Assembly (NCBI GenBank): GCA_021414305.1
Contig: JAIOOS010000008.1
Coordinates: 1 to 64,000, forward strand
Reading direction: 5' to 3'
DNA length: 64,000 bases
DNA from: Burkholderiales bacterium
GTDB lineage: Bacteria; Pseudomonadota; Gammaproteobacteria; Burkholderiales; Burkholderiaceae_C
Positions 1-9,579 of the stretch are shown here, piece after piece; positions within the stretch are counted from its first letter, which is position 1; the number at the start of each line of letters is the position of its first letter. Below the pieces are notes generated by a model, which was not told the origin of the DNA, searched no databases, and was given only the letters and a program-made list of their open reading frames with translations. Both the position numbers and the translations under genes were made by a program.

Positions 1-3000
1 GTCCTGGCGCAGGTCGGTCACGTAGTAGTACTGCGCCACGTCGGCGAGCGAGTTGACGCTTCGCGCGCCGCTGAGCGCGGTGGTCACGTCGCACGGCCAC
101 GCCGAGCAGCTCGGGAAGGCGGTCGCGTCGGCCGCGGTCCATGCCGGCGGCTGCGGGTTGGGCGAGGGCAGCGCCGGCGGCGTCACGTTGGGCGCGTAGC
201 AGACGCCGTCGAGGTCGGCCAGCGGGGTGACGGTGGTGACCGTGGGCAAGGCGCCCGAGGGCACGCCGCCGCTGTAGAAGGTGGTGTCCTCGGTGGTGGT
301 GGTCGTGAACTGGATCTTGCTGCCCGTAGCCGGCTCGCACAGGGTGCGGGTGAAGTTGTTGCCGGCGTTGGCGGTGGCAGCGACGCACACGGTCTCGAGC
401 GTGGGGCCGGTGGTGATGGTGTTGCAGGTGGTCGAAGTCCAGCCGTTGCCGGAGGTCGGCACGACCGGCGTGCACGAGGCGATCGGCGTCGGCCCGGTGT
501 TCACCGTGTTGCAGGTGACGGTGGTGTAGCCGTTGCCGGCCGTCGGACCCGACGCCGTGCAGCTTGCCGTGCCGACCGGGCCGACATTGACGACCGGACA
601 GGTCGTGGTCGTGTAGCCGTTGCCCGCGGTCGGCGCGACCGGCGTGCAGGAGGCCACCGGCACGTTCGTCGTGTTGTTCGGCGTGCAGGTCGTCGTCACC
701 CAGTTGTTGCCGGCGCCGCCGGTGGAAGCCGAGCAGCTGGCGACGGGCACGTTCGTGGTGGTGACGGGGGTGCAGGTGATGGTCGTCCAGCCGTTGCCGG
801 CGGCCGCGGTCTGCGGGGTGCAGCTGGCCACCGGCTGGGAGGTGACGCCCGCGGTGCTGCAGGTGATCGTCTTCCAGCTGTTGCCGGCGTTGGCGGTCTG
901 CGGCGTGCAGGAAGAGACCGCCACGTTGGTGGTGGTCGTGGGCGTGCAGATCGTCGCCGTGTAGCTGTTGCCGGCATTGGCCGCGGACGGAGTGCAGGCG
1001 GAGACGAACACCGGGCCGGTCGTGACCGGCGTCGGACAGGTGAAGGTCGTGTAGGCGTTGCCGGCCACGGGGGCGGCCGGCGCGCAGTTGGCCACCGGCA
1101 CGTTGGTCGTGACGACCGGCGCCGGGCAGGTCGTCGTCGTCCAGGTGTTGCCCGCACTGGCTGCGGCCGCCGTACACGTGGCCACCGGCGTGTTCGTCGT
1201 CACCAGCGGCGCGGGACACGTGGTCGTCGTCCAGCCGTTGCCCGAGCTCGCCGCCGACGCCGTGCACGAAGCCACCGGCACGTTCAGGTTGTTGTTCGGC
1301 GTGCAGGTCGTGGAGGTCCACGAGTTGCCGACAAGAGCGGCACTACCGGTACAGGAAGAAACTCCGACCGGGCCCGTCGTGATCGGCGCCGGGCACGTGG
1401 TCGTGGTCCAGCTGTTGCCCACGGCTGCGGCTGCCGCGGTGCAGGTCGCGACCGGAACGTTGGTCGTCACGACCGGGGCCGGGCAGGTGATCGTGGTGTA
1501 GGCGTTGCCGACGACCGGCGAGGCGGCAGTACAAGTCGCCACCGGCACGTTGGTGGTCACGTTCGGCGCCGGGCAGGTGATCGTCAGCCAGTTGTTGCCG
1601 GCATTGCCGGTCTGCGGCGTGCAGGTCAGCACCGGGGTCGCGCTGCCGACGACGACGTTGCACTCCGTGGTCGTCCAGCCGTTGCCGAGGGTCGGGCCGC
1701 TGGGCACGCAGGTGCCGGAAGGAACGCTGATGCTCTGGATCGTGCAGACCGTCGTCTGGTAGGAGTTGCCGGCGTTGCCGGCCGCGGGCGTGCAGGTCTG
1801 CACCCGGGTCGGGCCGCTGACGATCGTCGCCGCCGGGCAGGTCGTCGTGGTGTAGAAGTTGGCCGCGGTCGGCCCGGAGGCGGTGCAGGTCGAGACCGCC
1901 ACGTTGCTCGTGGTGACCGGGTTGCAGGTCGTCGTCGTCCAGCTGTTGCCGGACGACGCGCTCGATCCCGCGCAGCTCGCGACGCCGGTCGGACCGGTCG
2001 TGAGCGGCGCCGGGCAGGTGGTCGTCGTCCAGCTGTTGCCCGAGCTCGGACCCGAGGGCGAGCACGAGGACACCGGCGTGTTCGAGACGACCAGGGTCGG
2101 GCACGTCGTCGCCGTCCAGCTGTTTCCCGAGCTGGCAGCGATCGGCGTGCAGCTCGAGATCGCCGTCGGGCCGGTCGTGACCGGCGCCGGGCAGGTGGTC
2201 GCGGTCCAGTTGTTGCCGGAGCTCGCGATCGAGGCCGTGCAGCTCAGCACCGCCACGTTGGTGGTGTTGTTGGGCGTGCAGGTCGTCGACGTCCAGGCGT
2301 TGAGGGACGTGGCCGCCGCGCCGACGCAGTTCTGCACGCCGACCGGGCCGGTGGTGATCGCCGCCGGGCAGGTGGTCGTGGTGTAGCCGTTGCCCGAGGT
2401 CGGCCCGCTCGGGGTGCAGCTCAGCACCGCGACGTTGGTCGTGTTGTTCGTGCCGCAGGTCGTCTGCGTCCAGCTGTTGCCGGACGAGGCAGCCACCGGC
2501 GTGCACGAGGACACCCCGGTCGGACCGGTCGTGGCCGGTGCCGGGCAGGTCGTGGTCGTCCAGGCGTTGCCCGAAGTCCCCGCCGAAGGCGTGCACGAAG
2601 CCACGCCGACGTTGGTGGTGTTGTTGGTCGAGCAGGTCGTGGTGACCCAGGCATTGCCCGCCGTGCCGGACGCGGCCGAGCAGGTCGCCGTCGGCACGTT
2701 CGTCGTAGTGACGGGCGTGCAGGTGACCGTGGCCCAGTTGTTGCCCGAAGACGGAGCGGCCGGCGTGCAGCTCGCGACCGGCACGTTGGTCGTCGTGACC
2801 GGGGCGCAGGTGGTCGAGGTCCAGCTGTTGCCGGAGTTCGCGGCCGTGGGGGTGCAGCTCGACACGGGCGTCGGCCCGGTCGTCGGGAAGGTGCAGCTGG
2901 TCTGCGTCCAGGCGTTGCCCGAGCTGGCCGCCGTGGGCGTGCAGCTCGCCGTCGCCGTCGGCCCGGTCGTGAGGCTGGAGCAGGTCGTGGCGGTGTAGTT

Positions 3001-5206
3001 CGTGCCCGCGGTGGCAGGCGCGGGGTTGCAGACGTCGACCGGCACGCCGGAGGTGGTCACCGTGTTGCAAGTGGTCGTGGTGTAGCTGTTGCCGGCGTTG
3101 GCGACCGCCGAGGTGCAGGAGAGCACCGGTGTCGGGCCGGTGCCGGTCGCCGCGCAGGTCGTGACGACGTAGTTGTTGGCGATGCTGGCCGAGGCCGGCG
3201 TGCAGCTCGCGACCAGGCTCGGGCCGGTGGTCACCGTCTCGCAATGGAAGCCGCCGCCGGGAGTGCAGGTGCCGGTGGCGACCGGGTTGCAGGTCTCGCC
3301 CGAGTCGGCGCAGACGCTCGTCTGCGATGTGCTCTTCCTGACCTGGGCAGTGGTGACCGTCGTCTGCGCGGTGCTCTGCAGCTCCTGGAAGGTGCTCGTC
3401 AGCGTCTGCTGGGTGGAGCGAACGGTCTGAGCGGTGCTTTGCAGGACCTGCGACGTGCTGGTCAGGTTCTGCGTCGTGCTCTGCCGGTTCTGCGACGTGC
3501 TCTGGGTCGTCTGCGTCGTGCTCTGCCGGTTCTGGTTGGTGCTCTGCAGCGTCTGCGTCGTGCTCTGCCGGTTCTGGTTGGTCGCGATCCGTGTCTGCGA
3601 GGTGCTCTTCACCGTCTGCGAGGTGCTGCGCGTCATCTGCGACGTGCTCTGGCGATTGATCTGGACGGTCTGCTCGTTCCACCAGCGGTAGTCGACGGTC
3701 TGCGACGTGGCCTGCAGGTTCTGCGTCGTGCTCTGCAGGTTCTGGTTGGTGCTGCGCAGGTTCTGGTTCGTGCTCTGCAGGGTCTGCGTCGTGCTCTGCA
3801 GGTTGCGGGTCGTGCTCTGCAGGTTCTGGTTGGTGCTCTGCAGGTTCTGCACCGTGCTCTGCGACATCTGCGCGGTGCTCTGCAGGTTCTGCACGCTGGT
3901 CATCAGCACCTGCGAGGTGCTCGATCTCGGTCTTCGTGAAATACACGCCGCAAGGCGAATAGGTATAGGAGTTCGACTTGGTGGTGCGAACGCGCTTGCC
4001 GTCGGGCACGCCGTCCCAGATCGGCCGCGGGGTGCCGTTGACGTTGATGATGCCCGCGTCGGTGTTGGTCGTCGTCGCGTCCAGGTTGCCGTCCTGCTGG
4101 CCGACCTTGGTCACGCCGTCGATCTTCACCGGCCCGGCGCCGACGGTCTCGGCGTTGTCGTTCCAGTAGCCGTCCGTCGTCATGATCGTGAAGTTCTGCT
4201 GGCACGAGTACTGGACAGGGTCCTCGGGCATGCCGGTATTGATGCCGTCGGTCTTGCCGGCGTAGTGCCGGCCGACACGGGCCAGGCCTTCGCGCGCCGG
4301 CGACGTGCCGCCGGTCTTCTGCGCGAACAGCTTGCTGAACCAGGCGTTGCGCTGGGTCGAATCGAAGTCGGCGATGCGCAGGTACTTGTCGGGATTGATC
4401 GGCGCGTTGAGCGAGTCGGCCGCGAGCGGCACGTTGTTCGGATACTTCGGGTTGACCGTGATCAGGCCGACCCGGAAGCTGTCGGTGAGCGGCGTGAAGG
4501 CCAGGCTCGCCGCGCTCTTGATCATGGCGATGCGGGTGCGGTAGTAGGCGTACCAGATCGCGAAGTTGGCCTGCTGCGCCGCGGAGGCGAGCGACACGTC
4601 GACGCGGGTCCAGGTGCCGCCGTCGGAGGCCGGCTGGGTCGAGCCGACATCGAGGTCGGCGCACGCCGAGGACGAGTACGAGGCGATGGCCGGGCCGGTG
4701 TGCGCGTAGTAGTAAGCAGGCGTCAGCGGATAGGTCCAGCCGCCGTGGCGCAGCGTCGTGTTGTCGTAGGGCGTGAAGCTCGTCGCCAGGTTCACCGTCA
4801 CCACCGACAGCGTGTCGTAGGCGTCGTAAGGAGCCGAGTTGAACGACGGCGTGGGGAAGAACGAGCCGTCAGCGCGCTTCGGCAGCGAATAGGCGGTGGC
4901 GGGGTTGTAGTAGAGGACGTTGCACTGCGCGCTCTTGTAGCCGATGCGGGCGGCGACGTCGGTGGTGGAGATCGGGCCGAGCAGCGTCTCGACCTCGTCG
5001 GGCATGTGGCTGAAGCTCATCGAGTCCGACGTGTCCATCAGCAGCATGATGTTCGGCTTCACCTGGGCCGAACTGGTGCTGGTGATGGGCGTGCTGGAGA
5101 TGTCGGTCTGGGCGGCGTGCAGCGGGGAGACCGCGAAGGCCAGTGCAGCGACGCTGCAGCCGAGAAGTCGGCCGACTGCGGTTCGCGATGTCTTGTCCGT
5201 GTTCAT
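1..5206 (-). CDS. pilY1: PilY1-like type IV pilus tip/assembly protein (3' end outside window, apparent frameshift)
   Basis: Surface/secreted pilus protein of the PilY1/PilC family, which primes type IV pilus assembly and adhesion. It starts with a signal peptide (residues 1-32, cleavage after SPLHA) and a von Willebrand A domain whose MIDAS motif reads DTSDS (about residue 57). After about 428 residues the frame becomes a low-complexity shadow (HLAGADDQ...). The frame one base away continues as a sensible protein to base 1: a 7-residue S-T-T-Q-N-L-Q tract, about 33 Cys-pair repeats, then LADVAQYYYVTDLRQD, which resembles the entry to the PilY1 beta-propeller. Skipping base 3922 joins both halves (TEI-STSQVL). 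The visible reading is about 1,735 residues and continues past the window edge. Either a real frameshift or a consensus error; the 1.3 kb downstream frame in conserved style with no stops favours an error or recent mutation. The family call is strong from both ends. Confidence 0.85.
310..3240 (-). repeat. About 33 tandem coding repeats (27-31 aa, Cys-pair) in pilY1-like gene
   Basis: In the corrected pilY1 frame this stretch encodes about 33 degenerate units of the form (A/P)xxGNxWTTTTC-x5-9-TTNVPVASCTPxx. Each has two cysteines and a conserved Gly-Asn, with period close to 87-90 bp. Units differ mainly between a TTNVPVA and a TTGPTxVS linker variant. The repeats lie between the vWA region and the propeller entry, where ordinary PilY1 proteins have little or nothing. 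They look like a long disulfide-rich stalk. Slippage or recombination between units could change its length. Confidence 0.85.
3318..3921 (-). repeat. Heptapeptide STTQNLQ-type coding repeat tract
   Basis: About 25 units of a 7-residue repeat (consensus STTQNLQ, variants STNQNRQ, STSQTVK) encoded by 21-bp tandem repeats, interrupted once near the middle by a Trp-containing segment (DYRWWNEQTVQINRQ). The spacing of hydrophobic and polar residues suggests an elongated helical or fibrous linker between the vWA domain and the Cys-pair repeats. The apparent frameshift lies at the N-terminal edge of this tract. Confidence 0.8.
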
Positions 5207-5469
5207 GACGCTGCTTTCGGGAAATCGGTCTGGCGAACCATCAGCTGGGAGTGACGAGAGATTCGGCAGCGGACCACCGGCAGGGGCAACGTGGGCAAGG
5301 TTGTTGTGGCCGCGAGTCTAGGAAGGCGACGCGCATCGCAGAGGCCGGCCCGACGAACGGGCCGCAGAGACCGTCGAATGGCAGCGGCTCGGCGAAGATC
5401 GGCATCAATTCACGAATGGCGGGTGCGCGATTCGCGTACCAGCGGTTACGAGTCGTTGCGCCGCTGCGG

Positions 5470-6474
5470 TCAGGCGGCTTGCGCCACGCCCAGCCAGCCC
5501 GGGCTCGGACCGGTCAGCAGCTCGTCGACCTTGAGCGAATACTTGCCGTTCGAGGTGCCGTAGTGGCAGTCGAACAGCGGCACCCCCGAAACCTTGGCCT
5601 GGATCACCTGCTTCAGGTCGAGCTCGATGAAGTCCCCGGCCTTGAACGACAGCAGCTGCTCGACGGTGGCCGGCGCATGCGCCAGCTCGGCGACCAGCTC
5701 CACGATCGCCGGCTGGATCTGCTGGCGCAACAGGTTCACCCAGCGGCGGTCGACCTCGACCGAGTCGCCCTGCATCGTCGAGTACAGCACGTCGCGGATC
5801 GGCTCCAGCGTCGAGTACGGAATGCAGAAGTGGATCACTCCCGTGCTCTCGCCGATCTCGAGCGTGAACGAAGTGACGACGACGATCTCGTTCGGCGTGG
5901 CGATGTTGGCGAACTGCGGCAGCATCTCCGAGCGCTGGAAGTCGAGCTCGAGGGGATAGATCCCCTGCCAGGCCTTCTTGTACTCGGCGGCGATGACCGA
6001 TACCAGGCGCTCGATGACGCGTTGCTCCGTCGCCGAGAAGTCGCGCCCCTCGATGCGGGTGCGGTACTTGCCCGAACCGCCGAACAGCGCGTCGATGACC
6101 GAGAACACCAGCGAGGGCTCGCAGATGATGAGGCTCGAGCCGCGCAGCGGGCGCACGCTCATGACGTTGAAATTGGTCGGGACGACGATCTCGCGCAGGA
6201 AGTCGCTGTACTTCTGCACCCGAACGCCCTCGATCAGGACTTCCGCGCTGCGCCGGGTCATGTTGAACAGACCGACCCGGATGTTGCGTGCGAAGCGCTC
6301 GTTGATGATCTCCATGGTCGGCATGCGCCCACGGACGATCCGCTCCTGGCTGGCGAGGTCGTAGTCGCGCACGCCGCCGGACCCCGGCTTCGGCTCTTCC
6401 AGGGTCTGGCTTTCGCCGGTGATGCCCTGGAGGAGCGCGTCGACTTCACTTTGAGAAAGGATTTGCTCGGCCAT
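5470..6474 (-). CDS. fliM: Flagellar motor switch protein FliM
   Basis: FliM forms the middle of the cytoplasmic C-ring with FliG and FliN and binds CheY-P to set rotation direction. The 334-residue protein begins [18 protein letters not shown], which is the conserved CheY-binding N-terminal peptide followed by the usual acidic linker. The CheC-like middle domain contains the segment [19 protein letters not shown], and the C-terminal SpoA domain begins near residue 250. The start was chosen at MAEQ because that is the family N-terminus; upstream in-frame residues look non-coding. The gene is on the minus strand next to pilY1, whereas in most relatives it lies between fliL and fliN, so it has been relocated. 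Identification is secure. Confidence 0.97.
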   Translation of the reverse strand: MAEQILSQSEVDALLQGITGESQTLEEPKPGSGGVRDYDLASQERIVRGRMPTMEIINERFARNIRVGLFNMTRRSAEVLIEGVRVQKYSDFLREIVVPTNFNVMSVRPLRGSSLIICEPSLVFSVIDALFGGSGKYRTRIEGRDFSATEQRVIERLVSVIAAEYKKAWQGIYPLELDFQRSEMLPQFANIATPNEIVVVTSFTLEIGESTGVIHFCIPYSTLEPIRDVLYSTMQGDSVEVDRRWVNLLRQQIQPAIVELVAELAHAPATVEQLLSFKAGDFIELDLKQVIQAKVSGVPLFDCHYGTSNGKYSLKVDELLTGPSPGWLGVAQAA

Positions 6475-6582
6475 GCGCGCAGTTTCGGCCGCCACCGTCG
6501 CCGCCAATCCGCGGATTAGGCGCGGAATTGCAGGCGAGTTCGGCGCCCGCTCCGGCATCGGGCATGCCTCCGCCGCCCGGCA

Positions 6583-6609
6583 TCAAGTTTCCCGTGGCGG
6601 TGCCGACAA
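6583..6609 (+). promoter_or_regulatory. Sigma-28 (FliA) promoter of cheY
   Basis: TCAAGTTT at 6583-6590, an 11-bp spacer, and GCCGACAA at 6602-6609 match the FliA consensus (TCAAGTTT-N11-GCCGATAA) with one mismatch. Transcription would start near 6617, about 31 bp before cheY. This places cheY in the late flagellar class. Confidence 0.75.
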
Positions 6610-6647
6610 GTAGGGAGCACAACAAGCCGAATTCCCAGGGGACACCG

Positions 6648-7046
6648 ATGAGCACTGCCAGCGACCTCAAGTTTCTTGTGGTCGACGACTTCTCGACCAT
6701 GCGCCGGATCGTGCGCGGCCTGCTCAAGGAAATGGGTTGCAACAATGTCGAGGAGGCCGAGGACGGGACCGCCGCCCTGGCCCGGCTGCGCAGCCAGCCC
6801 TTCGACTTCGTCGTCTCCGACATCAACATGCCGAACATGAACGGCTTCGATCTCCTCAAGGCGATCAAGGCCGACGCGACGCTGAAGCACCTGCCGGTGC
6901 TCATGGTCACGGCCGAAGCCCGCAAGGAGGACATCGTCCTGGCCGTCAAGAGTGGCGCTGCCGGCTACATCGTCAAGCCTTTCACCAAGGCCACCCTCGA
7001 AGAGAAGGTGCAGAAGATCCTGCAGAAGCTCGCGGCCACGGCATGA
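6648..7046 (+). CDS. cheY: Chemotaxis response regulator CheY
   Basis: Single-domain receiver (132 residues) that carries the phosphoryl signal from CheA to FliM. Seen: acidic pair DD at residues 13-14 ([12 protein letters not shown]), phospho-acceptor Asp in [12 protein letters not shown] (about residue 58), Thr in VLMVTAEA and Lys in YIVKPFT. All are standard CheY positions. The start is set by a purine-rich AGGGGA upstream of ATG and by the family N-terminus; the extension upstream is not CheY-like. Preceded by a sigma-28 promoter and overlapping by four bases (ATGA) the start expected for cheZ. Confidence 0.96.
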   Translation: MSTASDLKFLVVDDFSTMRRIVRGLLKEMGCNNVEEAEDGTAALARLRSQPFDFVVSDINMPNMNGFDLLKAIKADATLKHLPVLMVTAEARKEDIVLAVKSGAAGYIVKPFTKATLEEKVQKILQKLAATA

Positions 7047-7467
7047 ACGCCGCCGAGAGCCGAACGACCAGGCCAAGCTCGAGCACACCCGGATCGCCGC
7101 GGCCACCCGGCAGATCGCCGACTCGATCGTCGCCGACCCCGTCCGCGCCGTGGCGAGCGGGTCCGTGATGAACTTCGTCTCCGAGGTGGAGGCGGCCAGC
7201 GGGCGAATCGACGCCCACCTGACCGACATCATGCTGGCCCAGGACTTCCATGACCCGACCGGCCAGGTCGTCTCCAAGGTGGTCACGCTCGCCAGCGAAC
7301 TCGAGGCCAGCCTGGTCAAGCTGCTCCTGCAGGCCGCGCCCGCCGAACAGACCAGCAAGCTCGAAAGCGGCCCGCTGCAGGGCCCGAACATCGCTACCGA
7401 CGCGCGCGACGGCATCGTCGTCGACCAGGGCGAAGTCGACGACCTGCTCGAGAGCCTCGGCTTCTAG
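7043..7467 (+). pseudogene. cheZ: CheZ phosphatase remnant: C-terminal half only, start lost
   Basis: The frame ending at 7467 encodes the C-terminal part of CheZ, the CheY-P phosphatase. Seen: catalytic segment AQDFHDPTGQVV with the expected Asp and Gln, and the C-terminal CheY-binding helix ending VDDLLESLGF. A normal CheZ has about 200-215 residues; only about 130 are present here, without the N-terminal hairpin. The ATG that overlaps the cheY stop (7043, MNAAES) is in a different frame from the CheZ-like body, and the body has no ATG, GTG or TTG before 7150. This looks like an internal deletion plus frameshift. A short protein could still start at GTG 7150 or ATG 7168 and keep the active site, but would lack most of the dimer bundle. 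Confidence 0.7.
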
Positions 7468-7476
7468 GCCGGAGCC

Positions 7477-8775
7477 ATGCTCAGGAAGGTCACGGTCGAC
7501 CAGCTCGCGCTGGGCATGCACCTTCATGCCTTGTGCGGCTCGTGGCTGAGCCATCCGTTCTGGCGCACGAAGTTCCTCCTCCGCGATCCGGCCGACCTGG
7601 CGAAGATCCGTGCCAGCGGCGTCGTCGAATGCTGGATCGATACCGACAAGGGGAACGACGTGCGCCCGGCGTCGGTCCTTCCCGAGCCGCCGACCGCCGC
7701 CGCCCCGGCCCTCGCAGCGCCCCCCGCCCCGTCCGACACGCCCGCCCGGCCCGCCGTCGCGCGTGTGTCGATCGACGAGGAGGCGGCCCGCGCGGGCGCC
7801 CTGTGCCGACAGTCCAAGCAGCAGGTCGAGGCCCTGTTCGGCGACGCCCGCATGGGGCGCGCCCTGGACGCCGAGCAATGCCTGCCGCTGGTCGACGAGA
7901 TCGCATCGTCGGTGGAGCGCAACCCGGGCGCGCTGATCAGCCTGGCGCGACTGAAGACCCACGACAACTACTCCTACATGCACTCGGTGGCGGTGTGCGC
8001 GCTGATGGTCTCGCTGAGCCGCCAGCTCGGCCACGACGAGGCGGCCATCCGCGCCGCCGGCCTCGCCGGGCTGCTGCACGACATCGGCAAGGCGGTGATG
8101 CCGCTCGACCTGCTCAACAAGCCCGGCTCCCTGACCGGCTCCGAGTACGCGGTCATCAAGACCCATCCCGAGCGCGGCGCGGAGCTCCTGGTCGAAGGTC
8201 GGGGCGCGACGCCGATCGCGATCGATGTCTGCCTGCACCACCACGAGCGACCCGACGGGACCGGCTATCCGCACGGGCTCGGCGCCGCCGCGCTGAGCCT
8301 GCACGCCCGGATGGGCGCGGTCTGCGATGTCTACGACGCGATCACCTCCGACCGCCCGTACAAAGCCGGCTGGGATCCTTCGGAATCGATCGCGAGGATG
8401 TCCGACTGGACCGCCAGGGGCCAGTTCGATCCCGCGGTGTTCGGCGCCTTCATCGAGTGCGTTGGCATCTACCCGATCGGCTCGCTGGTACGCCTGCAAT
8501 CGGGGCGCCTCGCCGTGGTGGTGGAGCAGACCGCGGGCTCGGCGATGACGCCGCGGGTCCGGGTCTTCTTCTCCACGCGATCGCGGATGCCGGTGCCGCT
8601 CGAGCTGCTCGACCTCAGCCAGCCGCGATGCAACGACCGCATCCTCAAGAGCGAGTCGAACGAAGAGTGGTCGTTCCCGCATCTCGCCGAGCTCGCGGGC
8701 GGTCCGCCCGCGACGCCCGCCCTTCGGGCAACGACGCGCCGCACACCGGTCGCATCCCGCTCGCCCCCGGCCTGA
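7477..8775 (+). CDS. HD-GYP domain cyclic-di-GMP phosphodiesterase
   Basis: Cytoplasmic 432-residue protein of the HD-GYP class, which hydrolyses cyclic di-GMP. The N-terminus (MLRKVTVDQLALGMHLHAL) is the DUF3391-type domain usual in this group. The HD signature LLHDIGK falls near residue 205 and HHHERPDGTGYP near residue 253, so metal ligands and the GYP signature are intact. A Shine-Dalgarno GGAG lies 6 bases before ATG. It sits between the cheZ and cheR remnants in a motility locus, which suggests it links c-di-GMP to swimming. The C-terminal tail (about 90 residues) is not recognised. Confidence 0.92.
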   Translation: MLRKVTVDQLALGMHLHALCGSWLSHPFWRTKFLLRDPADLAKIRASGVVECWIDTDKGNDVRPASVLPEPPTAAAPALAAPPAPSDTPARPAVARVSIDEEAARAGALCRQSKQQVEALFGDARMGRALDAEQCLPLVDEIASSVERNPGALISLARLKTHDNYSYMHSVAVCALMVSLSRQLGHDEAAIRAAGLAGLLHDIGKAVMPLDLLNKPGSLTGSEYAVIKTHPERGAELLVEGRGATPIAIDVCLHHHERPDGTGYPHGLGAAALSLHARMGAVCDVYDAITSDRPYKAGWDPSESIARMSDWTARGQFDPAVFGAFIECVGIYPIGSLVRLQSGRLAVVVEQTAGSAMTPRVRVFFSTRSRMPVPLELLDLSQPRCNDRILKSESNEEWSFPHLAELAGGPPATPALRATTRRTPVASRSPPA

Positions 8776-8785
8776 CTTCCAAAGC

Positions 8786-9007
8786 ATGAATGCCGCCCTT
8801 GTCTCCCGCTCCCCCGACGAGGGCGCGTCCGCCCCGGAACGCCGAACCGAATTCAGCTACGGCAGCGCGGACTTCGAGCGCGTTCGCACGCTGATCTACC
8901 GCAAGGCGGGCATCAGCCTGCACGCCCGAAAGCAGGCCATGGTCTACAGCCGGCTGTCGCGGCGCCTGCGCGACCTCGGGCACGGCTCGTTCGCGCAGGC
9001 GGGCTGA
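8786..9007 (+). pseudogene. cheR: CheR methyltransferase fragment (N-terminal 73 codons only)
   Basis: The 73-residue product contains FSYGSADFERVRTLIYRKAG and YSRLSRRLRDLGHGSF. These match the N-terminal helical domain of CheR, the MCP glutamate methyltransferase (normally about 270-290 residues). After SFAQ the similarity stops and a TGA follows; no SAM-binding domain is found in any frame before fliE. It is a truncated remnant. Active CheR would have to come from elsewhere in the genome. Confidence 0.8.
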
Positions 9008-9080
9008 GCCCCGGTCGGACCCAAGCTCGAGGTCGACCGCGGAGGCAGCCAGGCTCGCGAACGCAAGCCCGCAGCGCGCC

Positions 9081-9404
9081 TCAGACCTGCATGCCCATGA
9101 TGTCGGAATAGGCCTGGACCAGGCGATTCCGGACCTGCAGGGTCGCCTGGAACCCGATCTGCGCCTTCTGCATGGCGACCATGGTCTGCTCGAGGCTGAC
9201 GGTCGGGTTGTCGAGCTGGACCTCGCGCTGCATCGCGGTGGCGTCGGTCTGGGCCTTGCTCACGGCCTCGAGCGCCTTGCCGAGCGACTGCTGGAAGCCC
9301 GTGCCCTCGACGGCCTTGCCGCTCTTGATCGGCTGGCCGGACGTCGTGAGCCCGGCCCGGGCCACGGCCTGGGCGAAGTCGAAAGGCTTGAGGGTGACGT
9401 TCAT
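9081..9404 (-). CDS. fliE: Flagellar hook-basal body complex protein FliE
   Basis: FliE is the small export-gate/MS-ring adaptor at the base of the flagellar rod. The 107-residue product has the conserved C-terminal half (VSLEQTMVAMQKAQIGFQA, QVRNRLVQAYSDIMGMQV). The ATG at 9404 is preferred because GGAG lies 8 bases upstream; an in-frame ATG at 9416 is an alternative. In most relatives fliE precedes fliF on the same strand, but here it is inverted and diverges from fliF across a 175-bp gap. Confidence 0.95.
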   Translation of the reverse strand: MNVTLKPFDFAQAVARAGLTTSGQPIKSGKAVEGTGFQQSLGKALEAVSKAQTDATAMQREVQLDNPTVSLEQTMVAMQKAQIGFQATLQVRNRLVQAYSDIMGMQV

Positions 9405-9579
9405 CGAGATCTCCATGGCGACGGCCTGCGTGCCATGGCGGCAATCGTAGTCAACGCCGGTCCGGAGGGCGGCGCGAACTGATGCGCCTTTTCCGGGCTG
9501 TTCGGGGCTTGGCGCAGGCGCCGGCTTCGAATAATCACTGTCATTCGGCAGGACTACGCCGACAGGATTCGAGATCTCC

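Noticed and set aside
310..3240. CRISPR-like array (regular repeats and spacers)
   Set aside because: Repeats are degenerate, unequal and translate as one protein; no exact direct repeats and no cas genes.
1343..3920. The long frame starting at pilY1 ATG read onward as one 1,287-residue protein
   Set aside because: After residue 428 it is Asp/His/Arg/Gln-rich low complexity; the neighbouring frame gives the real repeats, so the tail is not a real protein.
3707..5254. Long plus-strand open frame opposite pilY1 (515 codons)
   Set aside because: Arg/Val/Gly-rich with no domain; a shadow of high-GC codon use on the minus strand.
9405..9579. Sigma-54 promoter between fliE and fliF
   Set aside because: TTGGCGC at about 9519-9525 and TGGCAC on the minus strand lack the matching -12 element.
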